Made by a program: the position numbers and the translations under genes. Shown here one piece after another: positions 10,246-18,733 of a stretch of 64,000 nt of DNA. This stretch comes from Marivita sp. GX14005 (GTDB lineage Bacteria; Pseudomonadota; Alphaproteobacteria; Rhodobacterales; Rhodobacteraceae). The notes beneath the pieces are model-generated. The model made no database searches, was not told where the DNA came from, and saw nothing but the letters and a program-made list of their open reading frames with translations. The stretch spans positions 1 through 64,000 of the forward strand of contig NZ_JAMCCQ010000001.1 in the NCBI RefSeq assembly GCF_023370775.1. Direction: 5' to 3'. Every line of letters starts with the position of its first letter. Within the stretch, counting starts at the first letter, position 1.

Positions 10246-12060
10246 CTACGCCGCCTCCTCTTCCTGCATCTGCCGCTGCCAGAGCGCCGCGTAGCGGCCC
10301 CCCCCTGCCAGCAATTCGGCATGGGTGCCGCTCTCGGCGATCTGCCCGCCCTCCAGCACGACGATCCGGTCCGCATCCGCAATGGTGGAAAGCCTGTGCG
10401 CGATGGTGATGACGGTGCGCCCTTCGCCGGCGCGGCGCAGCGCGCCCTGGATCGAGCTTTCGGTTTCCGAATCGAGCGCCGAGGTCGCCTCGTCGAGGAT
10501 CAGAATGGGCGGATCCTTGAGCAGCGTGCGCGCAATGCCGACGCGCTGTTTCTCACCGCCCGAGAGCTTCAGCCCGCGCTCTCCGACCATCGTGTCATAG
10601 CCGTTCGGCAGCGACATGATGAAATCGTGAATGCGCGCCGAGCGGGCGGCCGCGACGATCTCGTCCTCGGTAGCCCCGTCGCGGCCATATGCGATGTTGT
10701 AGCGGATCGTGTCGTTGAAAAGCACCGTGTCCTGCGGCACCACGCCGATCGCCTCGTGCAGGCTATCCTGCGTGACGTCCCGCACGTCCTGCCCATCGAT
10801 GCGAACCGCGCCGCCCGTCACGTCATAGAACCGAAAGAGCAGACGCCCGATGGTGGATTTGCCCGCGCCGGAGGGGCCGACTAGCGCCACTTTCTGTCCC
10901 GGTGCGATATCGAGCGAGATGCCCCGAAGGATCGGACGCGCCGGATCGTAGCCGAAATGCACATCGTCGAAGCTGACCGCGCCGCGCGTGACATCCAGCA
11001 TCGGCGCGCCGGGCTTGTCGGAGACCTCCTGCGGCTGGCCCAGCAGGTCGAACATCTCGCCCATATCGACAAGGCTTTGCCGGATCTCTCGATAGACCGT
11101 GCCGAGGAAATTGAGCGGCATGGTGATCTGGATCATGTAGGCGTTGACCATGACGAAATCGCCCACCGTCAACGTTCCGTTCTGCACACCGAGCGCGGCC
11201 ATCACCATGACGGTGATCAGCCCGCCGGTGATGATGAGGCTCTGGCCGAAATTGAGCATGGCCAGCGACGTCGCCGTCTTGATCGCCGCACCCTCGTAGC
11301 CCTGCATCGCAGCGTCATAGCGCCCGACCTCGCGCGCTTCGGCCCCGAAATACTTGACGGTTTCGAAATTGAGCAGGCTGTCGATGGCCTTCTGGTTGGC
11401 ATCGGTGTCCTGCGCGTTCATCTCGCGGCGCAGGCGGACGCGCCATTCGGTGACCTTGAAGGTAAAGGCGACATAGATCGCGATCGTCACCAGAACGACG
11501 AGCGTGTAGCGCACATCCAGAAGCACCAGCAGGAACCCCGCAACCAGCAGCAATTCGAGGATCAGCGGCCCGATGCTGAAAAGCAAAAAGCGCAACAGGA
11601 AATCGACCGCCTTGACCCCGCGTTCGATGATCCGGCTCAGCCCGCCCGTCTTACGGGTGATGTGATAGCGCATCGACAGGCGGTGGATATGCGAGAAGGT
11701 CTCGATCGCCAGGGAGCGCAGGGCGCGCTGGCCGACGCGCGCGAAAACGCCGTCGCGCAACTGCTGAAAGCCGACATTCATCAGCCGCGCCGCGCCATAG
11801 GCCAGCGTCAGCCCCACCCCGCCCAGCATCAGATCGGGCACCTCGCCGCCGAGCGCATCGACCGCGCGGCCGAACAGCAGCGGCGCGAGAACGCCGACGA
11901 GCTTGGCAAGGACGAGACAGACCAGCGCGATCACCACACGGCGTTTCACCCACGGTTTGTCCTTCGGCCAGAGATAGGGACCGACCTTGCGGATGGTGCG
12001 GATGCCGGAGCGGCGCTCCTCGGCGGCGATCTGGGCGTCGGTGGTGGTGTCGGCTGGCAT
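10246..12060 (-). CDS. Atm1-type ABC exporter (fused permease-ATPase)
   Basis: This 604-aa half-transporter has six TM segments in its N-terminal half and a C-terminal nucleotide-binding domain. The Walker A motif is GPSGAGKST, the signature is LSGGEKQR and Walker B is ILILDEATSALD. The sequence around LLNFETVKYFGAE and the overall pattern match the ATM1/HMT1 group, exporters of glutathione-linked metal or persulfide compounds in the inner membrane of alphaproteobacteria. A Shine-Dalgarno AAGGAAAG precedes the ATG. It is monocistronic and converges with the RND operon. Confidence 0.9.
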   Translation of the reverse strand: MPADTTTDAQIAAEERRSGIRTIRKVGPYLWPKDKPWVKRRVVIALVCLVLAKLVGVLAPLLFGRAVDALGGEVPDLMLGGVGLTLAYGAARLMNVGFQQLRDGVFARVGQRALRSLAIETFSHIHRLSMRYHITRKTGGLSRIIERGVKAVDFLLRFLLFSIGPLILELLLVAGFLLVLLDVRYTLVVLVTIAIYVAFTFKVTEWRVRLRREMNAQDTDANQKAIDSLLNFETVKYFGAEAREVGRYDAAMQGYEGAAIKTATSLAMLNFGQSLIITGGLITVMVMAALGVQNGTLTVGDFVMVNAYMIQITMPLNFLGTVYREIRQSLVDMGEMFDLLGQPQEVSDKPGAPMLDVTRGAVSFDDVHFGYDPARPILRGISLDIAPGQKVALVGPSGAGKSTIGRLLFRFYDVTGGAVRIDGQDVRDVTQDSLHEAIGVVPQDTVLFNDTIRYNIAYGRDGATEDEIVAAARSARIHDFIMSLPNGYDTMVGERGLKLSGGEKQRVGIARTLLKDPPILILDEATSALDSETESSIQGALRRAGEGRTVITIAHRLSTIADADRIVVLEGGQIAESGTHAELLAGGGRYAALWQRQMQEEEAA

Positions 12061-12120
12061 GGGCGGGCTTTCCTTGCTGTCCGGCGGGATCTAGCCCGGC
12101 GGGGCGCGGAAGGCCAGCGG

Positions 12121-12180
12121 CGGACGTTTCGGGGGCGCTGCCCCCGGACCCCCGGGATATTTCCGGCAAGAAGAAAGGGG
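12121..12180. repeat. GC-rich hairpin element upstream of the ABC gene
   Basis: The segment holds the hairpin GGGGGC-gct-GCCCCC (12131-12145), then a CCCCCGGG tract and a CCGG-spaced second arm. Similar elements are common between genes in Rhodobacteraceae and are taken as dispersed intergenic repeats or terminators. Here it follows the end of the minus-strand HerA-like gene and precedes the ABC gene on the same strand, so it could separate the two transcripts. Copy number elsewhere in the genome is unknown. Confidence 0.45.
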
Positions 12181-12189
12181 AGGACGCCG

Positions 12190-13728
12190 TCAGCGGTTCT
12201 TGAAGAGCCCGCCGAGGATGCCGCGCACGATGCGGCGGCCGGTGGAGCCCTTGAGTTCCTTCATCACATGGCCTGTCAGGATCTCGCCGAAGCCGGCCTG
12301 TTTGTCCTGCTGCGCGCCGGAGCGCGGCACGCGGGTGCCGGTGAAGCGGCGGCCGGTCTTGTATTCGCGCATCGCCATGTCGAGATCGTGCTCGGTGCGC
12401 TCGGCCTCCTCGGCGGCGCGGGCGGCCTTTTGTGCGCGTCCGGCGAGCCGTTCGAAGGCCGACTCGCGATCGATGGGCGCGGAGTAGCGCGCGCCGAGAT
12501 CGGAGGCGCGGATGACGTCTTCGCGTTCGGCGGGCGTGATCGGCCCGAGTTGCGACGAGGGCGGGCGGATCAGCGTGCGCTCGACCATGCCGGGAATGCC
12601 CTTGCGTTCCAGAAACGAGGTCACGGCCTCGCCCACGCCGACCTCGCGGATCGCATCTTCGGTGTCGAAAGCCGGATTCCCGCGATAGGTTTCCGCGGCC
12701 ATGCGCAGCGCCTTGCGGTCCCGCGCGGTGAACGCGCGCAGCGCGTGCTGCACGCGGTTGCCGAGCTGTCCGAGGATGTCCTGCGGGATATCATCGGGGG
12801 ACTGCGTGATGAAATAGACCCCCACCCCCTTGGAGCGGATGAGCCGCGCGACCTGTTCGACCTTGTCGACCAATGCCTTGGGGGCGTCATCGAAAAGCAG
12901 ATGCGCCTCGTCGAAGAAGAAGACCAGCCTGGGTTTGTCGGGATCGCCCAGTTCGGGCAGATCCTCGAAGAGTTCCGACAGCAGCCAGAGCAGGAAGGTC
13001 GCATAGAGCCGGGGCGAAGCCATCAGCCTGTCGGCGGCGAGGATGTTGACCTGGCCCCTCCCGCCCGGTGCTATGCGCATCAGGTCGGCCAGATCGAGCG
13101 CCGGTTCGCCGAAGAAATCGGCCGCGCCCTGGTTCTCCAGCACCAGGAGCCGCCGCTGGATCGCGCCCACCGACGCGACCGAGATATTGCCGTAGCGCAG
13201 CGAGACATCCTTGCGGTTCTCTCCGAGCCAGACCAGCATCGCCTGCAGATCCTTCAGATCGAGCAGCGGCAAGCCTTCCTCATCGGCGACGCGGAAGGCG
13301 ATGTTGAGAATGCCCTCCTGCGCCTCGGTCAGCTCCAGCAGGCGGGCGATCAGCAGGGGGCCCATTTCGGCGACCGTGGTGCGCACGGGATGGCCCTGTT
13401 TGCCGAAAAGATCCCAGAAGGTGACGGGAAACCCCTCGTAGCGGTAATCGTCGAAGCCGATGGTGGCGGCGCGTTCGGCAAAGGCCTCATGCAGCTTGAA
13501 ACCGGCGTCGCCCGGCTTGGCGAGGCCCGACAGATCGCCTTTCACATCGGCCATGACCACCGGCACGCCCCGCGCGGAAAAGCCTTCGGCGAGGATCTGC
13601 AGCGTCACCGTCTTGCCGGTGCCGGTCGCCCCTGCGATCAGCCCGTGGCGGTTGGCGTAATCCAGCCTGAGGTATTGCTTGTCGCCGTAATCCGGTCCGC
13701 CACCGCCGACGAAGACCCCGTTTTCCAT
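12190..13728 (-). CDS. HerA-like P-loop ATPase (DUF853 family)
   Basis: Length is 512 aa. A Walker A motif GATGTGKT occurs near residue 30, with an [10 protein letters not shown] Walker B and a long family-typical central region ([36 protein letters not shown]). These are hallmarks of the DUF853/HerA-TraB-like NTPases, which are widely conserved single-copy genes in alphaproteobacteria with unclear function. The start [11 protein letters not shown] is chosen because GGAAGGG sits 7 bases before it; the ATG two codons upstream would be too close to that site. It is not adjacent to NurA or any other defence-associated partner, so it looks like a housekeeping gene. Confidence 0.85.
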   Translation of the reverse strand: MENGVFVGGGGPDYGDKQYLRLDYANRHGLIAGATGTGKTVTLQILAEGFSARGVPVVMADVKGDLSGLAKPGDAGFKLHEAFAERAATIGFDDYRYEGFPVTFWDLFGKQGHPVRTTVAEMGPLLIARLLELTEAQEGILNIAFRVADEEGLPLLDLKDLQAMLVWLGENRKDVSLRYGNISVASVGAIQRRLLVLENQGAADFFGEPALDLADLMRIAPGGRGQVNILAADRLMASPRLYATFLLWLLSELFEDLPELGDPDKPRLVFFFDEAHLLFDDAPKALVDKVEQVARLIRSKGVGVYFITQSPDDIPQDILGQLGNRVQHALRAFTARDRKALRMAAETYRGNPAFDTEDAIREVGVGEAVTSFLERKGIPGMVERTLIRPPSSQLGPITPAEREDVIRASDLGARYSAPIDRESAFERLAGRAQKAARAAEEAERTEHDLDMAMREYKTGRRFTGTRVPRSGAQQDKQAGFGEILTGHVMKELKGSTGRRIVRGILGGLFKNR

Positions 13729-13908
13729 GCGCATTCCCTTCCGCCGTTGCCCCGTCTCATGAACATACAAATTTAACCTTTTGCGGCCAGCATGTTTTTC
13801 GCCGGTCCGGGGACACGCACCGTGCGCGCGCAGGCGATCCTCCCTGCGCTTGCGTCGCACGCATCGCGCGGCGTTTGTCGGCTATGATTTTTACGCCGAA
13901 AAACCCTG

Positions 13909-13937
13909 TTGACGGGTTCGAAATCATTTCGTAGCGT
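13909..13937 (+). promoter_or_regulatory. Sigma70-type promoter upstream of ialB region
   Basis: TTGACG (13909-13914) is followed after exactly 17 bp by TAGCGT (13932-13937). This is a good housekeeping promoter with the weak -10 common in this group. It would start transcription near 13944, ahead of the hairpin and terminator that precede the IalB-family gene. Confidence 0.55.
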
Positions 13938-13943
13938 CACCGC

Positions 13944-14008
13944 AATATAAGTCGGCCGGTCCGACAGGGAGACAACAAGGGAAGATGCGGGAACGCGTCT
14001 TCCTTTTT
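13944..14008 (+). ncRNA. Candidate ~65-nt small RNA or attenuated leader
   Basis: Between the promoter at 13909-13937 and a strong terminator lies a short non-coding segment with two hairpins: GTCGG-ccggt-CCGAC at 13951-13965 and the terminator stem at 13980-14003. No ORF of any size with a ribosome site is present. Because the upstream gene is divergent, a plus-strand terminator here must act on a transcript starting in this gap. It may therefore be an independent sRNA or an attenuator controlling read-through into the IalB-family gene 158 bp further on. No known RNA family was recognised. Confidence 0.4.
13980..14008 (+). terminator. Rho-independent terminator 158 bp before ialB-like gene
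   Basis: A 10-bp stem (GGAAGATGCG / CGCGTCTTCC, one G-U pair) with loop GGAA is followed immediately by five T residues. It is a textbook intrinsic terminator on the plus strand. Confidence 0.75.
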
Positions 14009-14166
14009 CGTTTCAGGCGCTTGTTTCGCGATCTTCCCGCCCTGCATGAAGCGCCGCGCGGGATTTCGCCAAGCCTCTCTTCAGGTATTCGTATTTTGGC
14101 CTGACAGCGCCCGACGCGCGTGTTACGCCAACCGGCAACATGATTTGCGCTTATCGAGAGGACTGT

Positions 14167-14862
14167 ATGACCAATCCCCTGTTTCTCATGACCACCGTGG
14201 CAGGACTTGCACTGGCCGGCATGGCCGCCGCTCAGGACAGCGAGGCCGATGCGCCGCAGGGCGAGACGCCCGAAACGGCGGCCGAAACCGCTGCGCCCGA
14301 GGCGCAAGCGGATACCGAGCCGAAGGCAGAGCCCGAGGCCGGTGGCAACGATCTGTCGGTGCTGGACACCGGGGAGACGGTGAATGAAGGCGCGGCTTCC
14401 GACGAGACCTATGTGAAGACGACGCATGGCGATTGGGCGGTGCAGTGTTTGCGCGTCGAGAAGGGCCAGGAGCCCTGCCAGATGTATCAGCTGCTCAAGG
14501 ATGCCAATGGCGGAAGCGTCGCGGAAGTCAGCATCTTCCGCCTTCCCGAGAACGATCGCGTCGCGGCCGGTGGCACCTTCGTCGTGCCGCTCGAGACGCT
14601 TCTGACCGAGAAGCTCAACGTGCGCGTCGATACCGGACAGGCCAAGCGTTACGATTATTCCTTCTGCACGACGGTTGGCTGCTATGCCCGTGTCGGCTTT
14701 ACCGCGCAGGATGTTGCGGCGTTCAAGCGCGGCAAGGAAGCGACCGTGATGCTCGTTCCCGCGCTGGCGCCCGATCAGCGCGTGACAGTCACGATGTCAC
14801 TTTCCGGGTTCACAGCCGCCTATGACGAGATCACCGCGCTAGAGCAGCCGGCGCAGCAATAG
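14167..14862 (+). CDS. Invasion-associated locus B (IalB) family periplasmic protein
   Basis: Length is 231 aa from MTNPLFLMTTVAG, where GAGAGGA lies at good spacing. An N-terminal signal peptide ends near MAAAQ, followed by an acidic Glu/Ala/Pro-rich linker. The IalB domain then starts at THGDWAVQC and includes the paired-cysteine pattern (VQCLRVEKGQEPCQMYQ and FCTTVGCYARVGF) that is typical of the family. IalB-family proteins are widespread in alphaproteobacteria; the name comes from Bartonella and does not imply invasion here. It is monocistronic and converges with lpxB. Confidence 0.85.
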   Translation: MTNPLFLMTTVAGLALAGMAAAQDSEADAPQGETPETAAETAAPEAQADTEPKAEPEAGGNDLSVLDTGETVNEGAASDETYVKTTHGDWAVQCLRVEKGQEPCQMYQLLKDANGGSVAEVSIFRLPENDRVAAGGTFVVPLETLLTEKLNVRVDTGQAKRYDYSFCTTVGCYARVGFTAQDVAAFKRGKEATVMLVPALAPDQRVTVTMSLSGFTAAYDEITALEQPAQQ

Positions 14863-14908
14863 CCGCGCACTGCCGCATGAATGACGGGGGCCGGGATCAC
14901 CTGGCCCC

Positions 14909-16054
14909 TTATTCGTTCAGCCCGTCCAGCACCGCGAGCGCCGCGCGTTCACCCGGCGGTTTGCCCCCGCGCCCTAGCCGTTGCATCGCGAGGGCCATCG
15001 CGTGGGCCTGTTCCTCGGGATGTTGCAGCACATTCAGCACGGCATCGGCGATCGGATCGGGCCGGCAATCGGGGCCGATGAATTCCGGCACCGCGCGCGT
15101 TTCGGACACGAGGTTGACGAGGGTCACGGTGTCGACCCGCAGCATCCTCCCGATGATCTGGCGCGAGATCCAGTTCATGTCATAGGCGATGACCATCGGC
15201 GTCGTGGCCGCGGCCAATTCCAGGGAAACCGTGCCCGATGCGGCGAGTGCCACATCCGAAGCGGCGAAGGCGGCGCGCTTGGCGTCCTGGTCCTTCGCGT
15301 CCGAACCGAGCAGGACCGGCTGCACCGGCCAGGCATCGGCCGCTTGCGCCACCATTTGCGCGACATTCGGCGCGGCTGGAAGAACAAAGCGCATGTCGGG
15401 GCGCGCGGCCTGCAGCCGTGCGGCAACCTTGCCGAAAACCGGCATGAGCCTCGACACCTCGCTGCGCCGCGATCCGGGCAGAAGCAGCGCAAGGGGCGCG
15501 TTTTCCAACCCATGCGCCTTGCGGAAGGCCGCCGCCTCGTCGGCGTTGGCGACCGGGTCGGTGACGACCGGATGGCCGACGAAATCGCAACGCATCCCGG
15601 CGGCTTCCATATAGGGCGGCTCGAAGGGCAGCAGGGCCAGCACCTGATCGATATGACGGGCCATCTTCGCCGCCCGGCCCGGCCGCCATGCCCAGACGGT
15701 GGGGGCGACGTAGTGAACGGTGCGGATGTCGCTGCGCGCCTTCACCTGCGCCGCGACGCGCAGGCAAAATTCCGGCAGGTCGATGGTGATGAGCACATCG
15801 GGTTTCGCGGCGATCACCGCATCGGCGGTCTGGCGGATGCGGGCCTTGAGCTTGCGATATTGCGCGGCGATCTCGGTGATGCCCATGATCGAGATCTCGT
15901 CCATCGGAAAGAGGCTCTGCAATCCGGCCTCGATCATCCGCGCACCGCCGATGCCTTCGAAGGTCACATCCGGCGCATGGGCGCGCAGGCCCGCCATCAG
16001 CGCCGCGCCCAGCTTGTCGCCCGATGCCTCCCCGGCGATCACGAAAACCCGCAT
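14909..16054 (-). CDS. lpxB: Lipid-A-disaccharide synthase LpxB
   Basis: Inner-membrane-associated GT19 glycosyltransferase that joins UDP-2,3-diacylglucosamine and lipid X into the tetra-acyl disaccharide of lipid A. The N-terminus MRVFVIAGEASGDKLGA carries the family's GEASGD motif. GIGGARM and VWAWRPGRAAKM follow, and the C-terminal half contains the nucleotide-binding region (LLLPGSRRSEVSRLMPVF, ASGTVSLELAAATTPMVIAY). Length is 381 aa. Its ATG at 16054 overlaps the lpxI stop (ATGA), so it is translationally coupled as the last gene of the long envelope operon. Confidence 0.95.
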   Translation of the reverse strand: MRVFVIAGEASGDKLGAALMAGLRAHAPDVTFEGIGGARMIEAGLQSLFPMDEISIMGITEIAAQYRKLKARIRQTADAVIAAKPDVLITIDLPEFCLRVAAQVKARSDIRTVHYVAPTVWAWRPGRAAKMARHIDQVLALLPFEPPYMEAAGMRCDFVGHPVVTDPVANADEAAAFRKAHGLENAPLALLLPGSRRSEVSRLMPVFGKVAARLQAARPDMRFVLPAAPNVAQMVAQAADAWPVQPVLLGSDAKDQDAKRAAFAASDVALAASGTVSLELAAATTPMVIAYDMNWISRQIIGRMLRVDTVTLVNLVSETRAVPEFIGPDCRPDPIADAVLNVLQHPEEQAHAMALAMQRLGRGGKPPGERAALAVLDGLNE

Positions 16055-16839
16055 CAATCCGGCTCCCGCACCCAGAGGAACAGCCCCAGCGCATCGCAGC
16101 GCGCCACGGTTTTCGCGCGGTCGAGCAGCAGCACGCCGTCCGCCGAGATCACGATCCCGTCCAGCCCCGCCGCGGCCACGCGTTCCGGCGTGTCCGGCCC
16201 GATGGCGGGCAGGTCCGCGCGGCGGTCCTGTGTCGGTTTCGGCGCTTTGTAGAGAATACCGCCCGCCCCCGGCGTCAGCCGCTCCAGCATCGCGTCGGTG
16301 CCGGCGGCGTCCTCGCGTGCGATCACCGCACCGCCCCGGATCACGCAGGCCTGCCCGACATCGCGCGCGCCCATATCTGCGACGGTCTTCTCGCCCAGAC
16401 GCGCATCTTCATCGGTGTGGGATGGCGGCGCTTTCACGGTATGGATCCCCGGCCCGGCGATCAGATCGGCGACGAGGCGGTGCACCGGCACGATGCCGAG
16501 CCCCGCTTCCTCGAAAAGCTCCATGACGATGCGCAGCGCGCTGTCATCGCCCGAGGTGAGCGCGCGTTGCAGGCGCGGAACCAGCGGTGCGGTGGCGGCA
16601 TCGATCTGCGCCGGGTCCACCGGCGGGCGGCGGATCGCTCCGCAGAGGCACACATGGGTGATGCCGCGTGCGGTCAGATCGGTCATCAATGTGCCGAGAT
16701 GTTCCAGCCGGAAGGTCAGATCGGCGGCCAAGCCCTCCGGCTCGAACCCGCGCAGCACGCAGACGAGCGGACGCTCAGTCAGGGTGCCCACCACGATGCG
16801 CGGCAGGCTGCCCTGGCCGCAGATCAGCGCGAGCCTCAC
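16054..16839 (-). CDS. lpxI: UDP-2,3-diacylglucosamine pyrophosphatase LpxI
   Basis: LpxI (DUF1009) hydrolyses UDP-2,3-diacylglucosamine to lipid X and UMP, replacing LpxH in alphaproteobacteria. Recognisable features are the N-terminal ALICGQGSLPRIV, the central VCLCGAIRRP, and the C-terminal LPAIGPDTPERVAAAGLDGIVISADGVLLLDR block with its conserved Asp. Length is 261 aa. It lies between lpxA (4 bp gap) and lpxB (4 bp overlap), exactly where its pathway step would be expected. Confidence 0.95.
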   Translation of the reverse strand: MRLALICGQGSLPRIVVGTLTERPLVCVLRGFEPEGLAADLTFRLEHLGTLMTDLTARGITHVCLCGAIRRPPVDPAQIDAATAPLVPRLQRALTSGDDSALRIVMELFEEAGLGIVPVHRLVADLIAGPGIHTVKAPPSHTDEDARLGEKTVADMGARDVGQACVIRGGAVIAREDAAGTDAMLERLTPGAGGILYKAPKPTQDRRADLPAIGPDTPERVAAAGLDGIVISADGVLLLDRAKTVARCDALGLFLWVREPD

Positions 16840-16843
16840 CGGC

Positions 16844-17629
16844 TCAACCCGGCGTCAGGAAGGACCGGCCGGTATCGCCAAGAATGAACTCGACGATATC
16901 GCGCACATAGGCGCTGTCGGTCTCTTCGCCCAGACGGCGGGCGCGGTCCTGAAAAGCGCCCTCGCCCTGCGCGAGCATCTGGAACGCGGCGCGCAGCGCG
17001 GTAATGTCGGAGCGGCTCACGCCCTTGCGTTTCAGCCCGACAAGGTTCAGCCCGTCAAGACGCCCGCGATCGGCCTGCACGAGGCCGTAGGGGATCACGT
17101 CATGCGTGACCATCGTGACCGCCCCGATGATCGCACCGCGCCCGACGCGCACCCATTGATGCACGCCCGACAGCCCGCCGACGATTACGTCATCCTCGAT
17201 CACGCAATGGCCCGCCAGTGCGGCATTGTTGACCACGATCACCCGGTCGCCCACCTGCACGTCATGGGCGATATGGCACCCGGCCATGAACAGCCCGTCA
17301 TCGCCAACCCGCGTCAGCCCGCCGCCGCCCTTGGTGCCGGTGTTCATCGTCACATGCTCGCGGATGCGATTGCGCGCGCCGATCTCCAGCCTGGTCTTCT
17401 CCCCGTCGAACTTCAGATCCTGCGGAATTTCCCCGATCACCGCGAAGGGAAAGACCTCCGTCTTGGCACCGATAGAGGTTTGCCCGGTCACGACGACATG
17501 GCTTTTCAGCGTCACCCCATCCGCCAGAACGACCTCGGGGCCGACATGGCAGAACGGCCCGATCACGCAGTCCGTGCCGACCCGCGCGCCCTCTTCGATC
17601 ACGGCGCTGGGATGGATCTGCGCTGTCAC
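16844..17629 (-). CDS. lpxA: Acyl-ACP--UDP-N-acetylglucosamine O-acyltransferase LpxA
   Basis: First committed enzyme of lipid A synthesis; it transfers a hydroxyacyl chain to the 3-OH of UDP-GlcNAc. The sequence is a left-handed beta helix of hexapeptide repeats ([22 protein letters not shown] and onward), with the catalytic region containing the conserved His in [14 protein letters not shown], and a C-terminal helical domain. Length is 261 aa, as usual. The start ATG overlaps the fabZ stop. Confidence 0.95.
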   Translation of the reverse strand: MTAQIHPSAVIEEGARVGTDCVIGPFCHVGPEVVLADGVTLKSHVVVTGQTSIGAKTEVFPFAVIGEIPQDLKFDGEKTRLEIGARNRIREHVTMNTGTKGGGGLTRVGDDGLFMAGCHIAHDVQVGDRVIVVNNAALAGHCVIEDDVIVGGLSGVHQWVRVGRGAIIGAVTMVTHDVIPYGLVQADRGRLDGLNLVGLKRKGVSRSDITALRAAFQMLAQGEGAFQDRARRLGEETDSAYVRDIVEFILGDTGRSFLTPG

Positions 17630-18087
17630 GCGGGCAGGTCCATCATGGCGGAAAACTCGGCCTCGGCGGCCATCTCGCCGCCCACGGTGGCCTCACCGCC
17701 GAACTTCCAGACCTTGCCTCCGGGCTTGCCGCGCAGCGTGGTCAGGCGCATTTCCAGCACGTCGCCGGGGATGACCTTGCGGCGGAACTTGCACTTGTCG
17801 ATGGCCATGAAATAGACCTTCATCTCCTTGTCCGCCATCTCCAGCGTCGTGCCGACCATCACCGCCGCCGTCTGCGCCATTGCCTCGATGATGGTCACAC
17901 CCGGCATGATCGGCATGCCCGGAAAATGGCCCTGGAAATGCGGCTCGTTCATGGTGACGTTCTTGATCCCGAGCGCCGATTGCGTGCCGTCGATCTGCTC
18001 CACCCGGTCCACCAGAAGGAAGGGATAGCGGTGCGGCAGGATACGCTGGATCAGCTGGATATCGGCGCGAAGAAGCGTGTCGCTCAT
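17626..18087 (-). CDS. fabZ: 3-hydroxyacyl-[ACP] dehydratase FabZ
   Basis: Hot-dog-fold dehydratase of type II fatty acid synthesis. The catalytic His and Glu are in [25 protein letters not shown] (broken here by family spacing). The N-terminus has the standard [17 protein letters not shown]. The start [11 protein letters not shown] has AAAGGAC upstream; the frame is open 36 codons further but without support. Length is 153 aa. Placement next to lpxA balances hydroxyacyl-ACP flow between phospholipid and lipid A synthesis. Confidence 0.95.
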   Translation of the reverse strand: MSDTLLRADIQLIQRILPHRYPFLLVDRVEQIDGTQSALGIKNVTMNEPHFQGHFPGMPIMPGVTIIEAMAQTAAVMVGTTLEMADKEMKVYFMAIDKCKFRRKVIPGDVLEMRLTTLRGKPGGKVWKFGGEATVGGEMAAEAEFSAMMDLPA

Positions 18088-18148
18088 GGGGCGTCCTTTG
18101 ATTGTGCTGCGCCCGTGACTAGCAACCGGGCGGCTCAGGGGCAAGCGC

Positions 18149-18733
18149 TCAGCGCGGCGCGGGGAGGATCGTCTCGCCCTCGCCGAACTCGGCATCGATG
18201 CGCTCCACGGCCTTCGCGGTGATGTCCACCGTATCGACGCTCAGCAGCACGGCCCGGCGGTCCAGAACCGCGACCGCGCCGCTTTCCAGCATCAGGTCGA
18301 GCAGCACCGGCTGCGCCGCGTTCAGCAGCGCCCGCCGCGCCTCCTCGTTGCGCTGGCCGAGGCTGCGCGCCTTTTCATCCTGCGTGCGGCGCAATTGCTG
18401 GACCTTTTCGTCGAACGCGTCGGCGCGGGCGCGGAACTCGGCCGGCGCGAGCGTCTGGCGCAGCTCGGTCAGCTCGCGTTCCTCGGCCAGAAGCTCACCC
18501 TCGATCCGGCGGTTCTCGGACGCGACCTGCCGGCTTTCCTCCTCGATCTCGCGCGCGATGCGCTGGCCGAACCGGCTTTCACTGTAAAGCCTATCGGGAG
18601 AAATCGTCAGGATCACGCTTTGAACGACGCCCAGATTGGACAGCCCGCCATCGTGCTGCGCCGCGCCCGGACCCGTGAGCCAGAGAAACGCTCCGAGCGC
18701 TGCGCTGGCGATCTGCCTCATGCGCGCCCGCAT
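18149..18733 (-). CDS. skp: OmpH/Skp-family periplasmic chaperone
   Basis: Length is 194 aa. The signal peptide ([19 protein letters not shown]) is followed by a short beta element and long alpha-helical arms rich in Arg/Glu (about residues 60-140), the jellyfish architecture of Skp, which carries unfolded outer membrane proteins across the periplasm. Its ATG follows the bamA TAG directly with no spacer, and no good Shine-Dalgarno is visible, so translation probably depends on coupling to bamA. Confidence 0.86.
   Translation of the reverse strand: MRARMRQIASAALGAFLWLTGPGAAQHDGGLSNLGVVQSVILTISPDRLYSESRFGQRIAREIEEESRQVASENRRIEGELLAEERELTELRQTLAPAEFRARADAFDEKVQQLRRTQDEKARSLGQRNEEARRALLNAAQPVLLDLMLESGAVAVLDRRAVLLSVDTVDITAKAVERIDAEFGEGETILPAPR

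Noticed and set aside
12190-13728. HerA-like ATPase as part of a defence system
   Set aside because: It lies in core chromosome without NurA, Sir2 or DUF4297 partners and resembles the conserved DUF853 housekeeping family.
10957-13776. 939-aa plus-strand open frame
   Set aside because: Antisense to the ABC exporter and HerA-like genes, which carry all family motifs; no domain of its own.
13924-14427. Minus-strand ORF before the IalB-family gene
   Set aside because: Overlaps the promoter, terminator and the start of the IalB gene antisense; no start signal.
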